Assembly (NCBI RefSeq): GCF_002563695.1
Contig: NZ_PDJI01000004.1
Coordinates: 1,860,001 to 1,924,000 of the forward strand
DNA: 64,000 bases
Direction: 5' to 3'
Source of the DNA: Georgenia soli
GTDB lineage: Bacteria > Actinomycetota > Actinomycetes > Actinomycetales > Actinomycetaceae
The position numbers were made by a program, and so were the translations under genes. A model generated the notes under the pieces. The model was given only the letters and a program-made list of their open reading frames with translations, made no database searches and was not told the origin of the DNA. Shown piece after piece: positions 61,009 to 64,000 of the stretch. Within the stretch, counting starts at the first letter, position 1. The number at the start of each line of letters is the position of its first letter.

Positions 61009-61569
61009 ATGAGGAAATGGTTCCAGCGCGACTACCACCCGCTGCTGGACGGTGGGCCCGAGATCGTCGAGGTGTCGGCGTCGGTCGAGATCCGCGCGAG
61101 CCGGAAAGACGTCTGGTCGCTCATCAAGCCGGCGGAGAACGGGCCGCTGCTCAGTCCCCACATCGTGCGCGGCTTCCACGTGCCCGGAACCCCCGACGGC
61201 GTCGGCGAGATTCAGGGGTTCATCACCGTGCACGACGGCCGCGAGCACCTCGTGGGCATCGAGCTGGTGGCCGAGGTCCCGGGGCAGCTGGCGGTGACGC
61301 GCGTGCTCGGCTCCCTCGACGACGCCTCTCGCTCGACGTACGCGCTCAGCGACATCCCCGGCGGCTGCCGGTTCGAGCAGCGCGAGCGGTTCACCGTCCC
61401 GCCGGGCGTGGCCCGCGCTGCGCTCGAACGGCACCACCAGGAGCTCATCGACGTGCTGGTCCAGCGGGTCAGGCAGGTGGCGGAGAGTTCCTGGACGCCC
61501 TACCCGGCTGCTCCTGACGGTCGGCCGGACGCGCGCTTCAGCCCCGACTTCCACCCCGCCCGGCGGTAG
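61009..61569 (+). CDS. SRPBCC (START-like) family protein
   Basis: A 186-residue helix-grip lipid/ligand-binding-fold protein. After a short basic start (MRKWFQRDYHPLL), the pattern ASVEIRASRKDVWSLIKPAENGPLL, RGFHVPGTPDGVGEIQGF and RFEQRERFTVPPG is typical of the polyketide-cyclase/SRPBCC superfamily. ATG 61009 has no strong ribosome site. Ligand and function unknown. The C-terminus is Pro-rich and probably disordered. Confidence 0.82.
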   Translation: MRKWFQRDYHPLLDGGPEIVEVSASVEIRASRKDVWSLIKPAENGPLLSPHIVRGFHVPGTPDGVGEIQGFITVHDGREHLVGIELVAEVPGQLAVTRVLGSLDDASRSTYALSDIPGGCRFEQRERFTVPPGVARAALERHHQELIDVLVQRVRQVAESSWTPYPAAPDGRPDARFSPDFHPARR

Positions 61570-61684
61570 CGGCGTCTGGGACGCGCGGTCCACAGGCCGA
61601 CGCATTTGCAGCGCGATCCGCCCCGATCGACCGTAATGTTCAGCCCGGCGCACAGCCACTTCATCCCTGAACGAGGGGCCCGAC

Positions 61685-62350
61685 ATGACACAGCAGCTGA
61701 CGGAGACCGCCGCCGAGCACACCACCCCCGAGCAGCCGGCCCGGCGCGGCCCGGGCAGGCCGCGGCACACCGACGTCGAGCCCCGCAGCTACGAGGCGGT
61801 CCTCGAGCTGTTCGGGCAGCACGGTTGGTCCGGTCTCACCCTCGACGCCGTCGCCACGCACGCCGGCATCGGGAAGTCCTCGATCTACCTGCGCTGGAAG
61901 ACCAAGCGCGAGCTGCTGCTCGACGCGGTCCGCGACTTCGAGAACCGGCACGTCAGCCCCGCCGACGAGGGCCAGCCGCTGCGCGAGTACCTCGTCGAGT
62001 ACGCCGTCGCCCGCGGCCGCCTGCTGCTCGGCGTGCACGGCCCGACGATGCTCAACATCGTCTCCGCCGCCATGGCCAACCCCGACGACTTCCAGGAGAT
62101 CCGCGAGGAGAGCATCAGCCAGGGCATCCTGCCCGTGGTGGGGCGGATCGAGCGGGCGGTCGCCGAGGGCGAGCTGCCGGAGGACGTCGACGGCGGCCAG
62201 CTGCTCGACATGATCGAGGGCGCCCTGGTCTTCCACCTGCTGATCTCGCCGCGCGGCGCGAGCCGCGAGGAGCTCGGCGCCGACCTCGCACGCTACGCCG
62301 CGTCGCTCGTCGACAACGCCCTGCAGGCCGCCGGCGCGCGGAGCTCCTAG
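61685..62350 (+). CDS. TetR/AcrR family transcriptional regulator
   Basis: A 221-residue regulator. The DNA-binding domain (about 35-80) contains VLELFGQHGWSGLTLDAVATHAGIGKSSIYLRW, preceded by a basic RRGPGRPRH tail. The C-terminal domain (90-215) resembles the TetR_C_16/AcrR type with P-V-V-G-R-I-E-R-A and LLDMIEGALVFHLL. ATG 61685 is close to GAGGGGCCCGAC. It converges on the ABM monooxygenase gene with a 4-base overlap of stops. Target genes unknown. Confidence 0.9.
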   Translation: MTQQLTETAAEHTTPEQPARRGPGRPRHTDVEPRSYEAVLELFGQHGWSGLTLDAVATHAGIGKSSIYLRWKTKRELLLDAVRDFENRHVSPADEGQPLREYLVEYAVARGRLLLGVHGPTMLNIVSAAMANPDDFQEIREESISQGILPVVGRIERAVAEGELPEDVDGGQLLDMIEGALVFHLLISPRGASREELGADLARYAASLVDNALQAAGARSS

Positions 62351-62643
62351 CCTACGGACGCCGCCTCGTCGAGCGTGTGGGCCTCGAAGCCCTCGAGCGT
62401 GCCGCGGATGCGGGCCAGCCCGTCCGCGAACGTCGCCGACGCGCGCCAGGCGGCGATCTGCTCGAGGGACTCCCACGGCCCGGAGCTGATGAAGCGGTTG
62501 GGCGCGTCCCGGTCACGCAGGAGCGTGGCCGACGCGCCGGGATGGTCCACCGCCGTGGCGGCGGCGAACGACCGCCACGCCTCGACGAACTCCTCCTCGT
62601 GCCCTGGCCTCACGGTCCAGATGCCGAGCGTGTATACGGCCAT
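62347..62643 (-). CDS. Antibiotic biosynthesis monooxygenase (ABM) domain protein
   Basis: A 98-residue ferredoxin-like ABM-domain protein, likely dimeric. It has the family pattern YTLGIWTVRPGHEEEFVEAW, SATLLRD, FISSGPWES and IAAWRAS. Such proteins oxidise quinone-like compounds without cofactors or degrade haem, but many are uncharacterised. ATG 62643 with GGAGG is the start. The sequence between it and the isomerase gene is short and empty. Confidence 0.85.
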   Translation of the reverse strand: MAVYTLGIWTVRPGHEEEFVEAWRSFAAATAVDHPGASATLLRDRDAPNRFISSGPWESLEQIAAWRASATFADGLARIRGTLEGFEAHTLDEAASVG

Positions 62644-62766
62644 GCCGACCACCTCCGACGACGACGTCGCGCGGCCATTGTGCGCCGTCGTGAGGAGCAG
62701 GGGAACCGGCGGCGGCGCCGGCCGGGCGGTGCGCCACCCCACCGCCTGGTGCGCCGACGCAGCGGC

Positions 62767-63681
62767 TTACCGCAGGGGCTGCGGCTCGGTGAGGAAGGGC
62801 TCGAGCACGTGCCCGGCCCACTCGTACGCCTCCAGGTACGACTGGTAGACCGAGAGGATGCTGGGCCGCTCGATCTCCACGATGAGGTCGCCGTCGAAGC
62901 ACTCGGGCAGCGCGGCGAGGACGCGGTCGAACGGGACGACGCCGAGGCCCGGCTCGGCCCAGACCCGCTGGGTGGCGACGAGCGTGTGGTAGTCCTGGCC
63001 GCGGCCGCGGCGGGTGGGCTGGGCGTAGTCCTCGAAGACGTCGGAGAGGTGGACGGCCCCCACGCGGTCGGCGTAGCGGGCGATGATGTCGGCCGGGTCC
63101 GTGCCGGCCCAGCGCAGGTGCCCGGTGTCCGGGCCGAAGCCGACGACGTCGGGGCCCAGGGTGTCCAGCGCGGCGACGATCTCGGCCTCGGTCTCGACGA
63201 GCCCGCCGACCCTCGGGTGCAGCAGCGGGCGCAGCCCCTCCGCCCCGAGGACGCGGGCCGCCTCGCCGATCTCGTCGACGGCGCGGTCGAGCGTGCCGCG
63301 GTCGTGCCCGGCGCCGACGGCCGGGCGGGCCACGCGCGCCGGGACGGGGTCCGGGATGAGCATGACCCGGTCGAGACCGAGGGCAGTGTGCTGCGCGGCG
63401 GTGCGGCGGGCCCGCTCGAGGATGCAGGCCAGCGACTCCTCGCCGTCGAACGTCGCGGCGAAGATGCCGGTGGCGGGCGTCAGCTGGTACACGCCGAGCC
63501 AGTGCGCGTAGTCGTCGAGCGGCAGGTCGTCCGGCACGTCCACCCGCACGGCGGTGTAGCCGATGTCGTGGAGGTCGGCGTAGGCCTGGGCCATCTGCTC
63601 CAGGGGCGTGGCGTCGACCGTGCCCCACAGGTAGCCCAGGGTGCTGACGGCCAGGCGTGGCCGGGTGGTTCGGGTCGTCAT
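62767..63681 (-). CDS. Sugar phosphate isomerase/epimerase family TIM barrel (AP endonuclease 2-like)
   Basis: A 304-residue xylose-isomerase-like TIM barrel of the IolE/AP_endonuc_2 group. Metal and active-site features include LHPRVGGLVETEAEI, GFGPDTGHLRWAG (Asp/His metal ligands), VHLSDV and DLIVEIERPS. ATG 63681 follows AGAGGCTTCACG. Family members convert keto sugars or inosose. The upstream region has GGCAAC direct repeats that may be an operator. Confidence 0.87.
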   Translation of the reverse strand: MTTRTTRPRLAVSTLGYLWGTVDATPLEQMAQAYADLHDIGYTAVRVDVPDDLPLDDYAHWLGVYQLTPATGIFAATFDGEESLACILERARRTAAQHTALGLDRVMLIPDPVPARVARPAVGAGHDRGTLDRAVDEIGEAARVLGAEGLRPLLHPRVGGLVETEAEIVAALDTLGPDVVGFGPDTGHLRWAGTDPADIIARYADRVGAVHLSDVFEDYAQPTRRGRGQDYHTLVATQRVWAEPGLGVVPFDRVLAALPECFDGDLIVEIERPSILSVYQSYLEAYEWAGHVLEPFLTEPQPLR

Positions 63682-63753
63682 CGTGAAGCCTCTGCGGGCG
63701 CGTCGGGTCAGTGTCTCCGCTCAGCCTGTGCCATACGACACGTCCTGCCCAAT

Positions 63754-63779
63754 GGTTGCCACCTGTTGCCCGATCTGCA
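63754..63779. promoter_or_regulatory. GTTGCC direct repeats upstream of the isomerase gene
   Basis: Two GTTGCC units spaced 10 bases apart (one helical turn), preceded by CCCAATG, lie about 80 bases upstream of ATG 63681. Possible regulator site; the rest of 63682-63941 shows only GC-rich non-coding sequence with loose repeats (CCGACATTCG / CCGACTTTCG). Confidence 0.3.
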
Positions 63780-63941
63780 CCGATTTCCCGGGGTCGGGGG
63801 CCGACATTCGGGTGGGCCGGTGCCGACTTTCGTGGGGCCGGGTGACTGGGCGGAGCCCCGTCGGCGGTCAGGCAGAGACCCGTCGGCAGCCGCGCAGAGC
63901 CCCGGCGGACCTTGGCCGCCGATGCCCGGCCGCCGACCGAC

Positions 63942-64000
63942 TCAGGCCTCGGGGTCCTCGGGGTCGACGGGGGCGTGGTGGTCGTGGTTCGCCTCGCCGC
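63942..64000 (-). CDS. 3' end of an unidentified gene (C-terminal tail only)
   Basis: On the minus strand an open frame entering from the right edge ends at TGA 63944-63942 with the tail NHDHHAPVDPEDPEA. The His/Asp/Glu/Pro-rich composition resembles a cytoplasmic tail. Too little is present to name it. Confidence 0.4.
   Translation of the reverse strand, partial: GEANHDHHAPVDPEDPEA

Noticed and set aside
63795..63900. Loose repeats after the isomerase promoter considered as an insertion-sequence remnant
   Set aside because: No terminal inverted repeats, no transposase similarity and no target duplication visible.

Overview
The window is high-GC actinobacterial DNA. A mycothiol-dependent formaldehyde dehydrogenase, GTG/TTG starts with purine-rich ribosome binding sites, and an actinobacterial-type TPP-riboswitch thiamine-precursor operon fit a Micrococcales organism (Cellulomonas/Georgenia-like; inference only). 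There are about 50 protein genes, one clear riboswitch, several strong hairpin terminators and at least three decayed or broken genes. No rRNA, tRNA, CRISPR array or intact transposon was seen.

Layout. (1) 1-11.5 kb is a sialo/amino-sugar glycan locus, all on the minus strand: a sugar ABC binding lipoprotein (cut by the window edge), a very large secreted sialidase (GH33) joined to a GH123-like/DUF4091 glycosidase and an NPCBM domain but interrupted by an in-frame amber codon, a Tat-exported GH109-type alpha-N-acetylgalactosaminidase coupled to a secreted NEW3-type protein, and a GH84 hexosaminidase. The sialidase and GH109 genes share a nearly identical promoter plus upstream element. (2) 11.8-17 kb holds redox and housekeeping genes: pirin, nitroreductase, D-amino-acid-oxidase-like flavoprotein, DoxX and a YdjM-type membrane protein. 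(3) 17.1-22.6 kb is a TPP-riboswitch-controlled ykoFEDC-like uptake operon ending in an LLM flavin monooxygenase. (4) 22.7-24.5 kb encodes mycothiol-dependent formaldehyde oxidation plus an MBL-fold hydrolase. (5) 24.6-31.7 kb holds a GH65 phosphorylase, a P-type ATPase, a CDF transporter and a hemerythrin protein, with DosR/DevR-like GGGAC(N4)GNCC sites in the control regions.

(6) 31.7-40.6 kb mixes two secreted metallophosphoesterases, a tail-anchored protein with two DivIVA motifs, a PEBP protein, an NhaA-DsbA fusion, and remnants of murB-like and ohrR-like genes. (7) 40.6-45.8 kb looks lower in GC and forms an accessory module: a NERD-domain protein with a Zn-ribbon, a PLD-nuclease/SF2-helicase/DUF3427 protein and a small membrane-anchored protein, a good candidate anti-invader system. 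Its last gene overlaps tail-to-tail with the next operon. (8) 45.8-58.4 kb is a 12-gene minus-strand catabolic operon: an SsuABC-type transporter, FAD monooxygenase, AA_synth/DUF1185 protein, class II aldolase, hydroxyacyl-CoA dehydrogenase, alpha/beta hydrolase, PEBP protein, IclR regulator, carboxymuconolactone-decarboxylase-like protein and fused hydantoinase/oxoprolinase. The substrate is unknown. (9) 58.5-64 kb holds a beta-helix protein lacking a normal N-terminus, a GNAT acetyltransferase, thymidine kinase, an SRPBCC protein, a TetR regulator, an ABM monooxygenase, a sugar isomerase/epimerase-like TIM barrel, and the 3' end of an unidentified gene.
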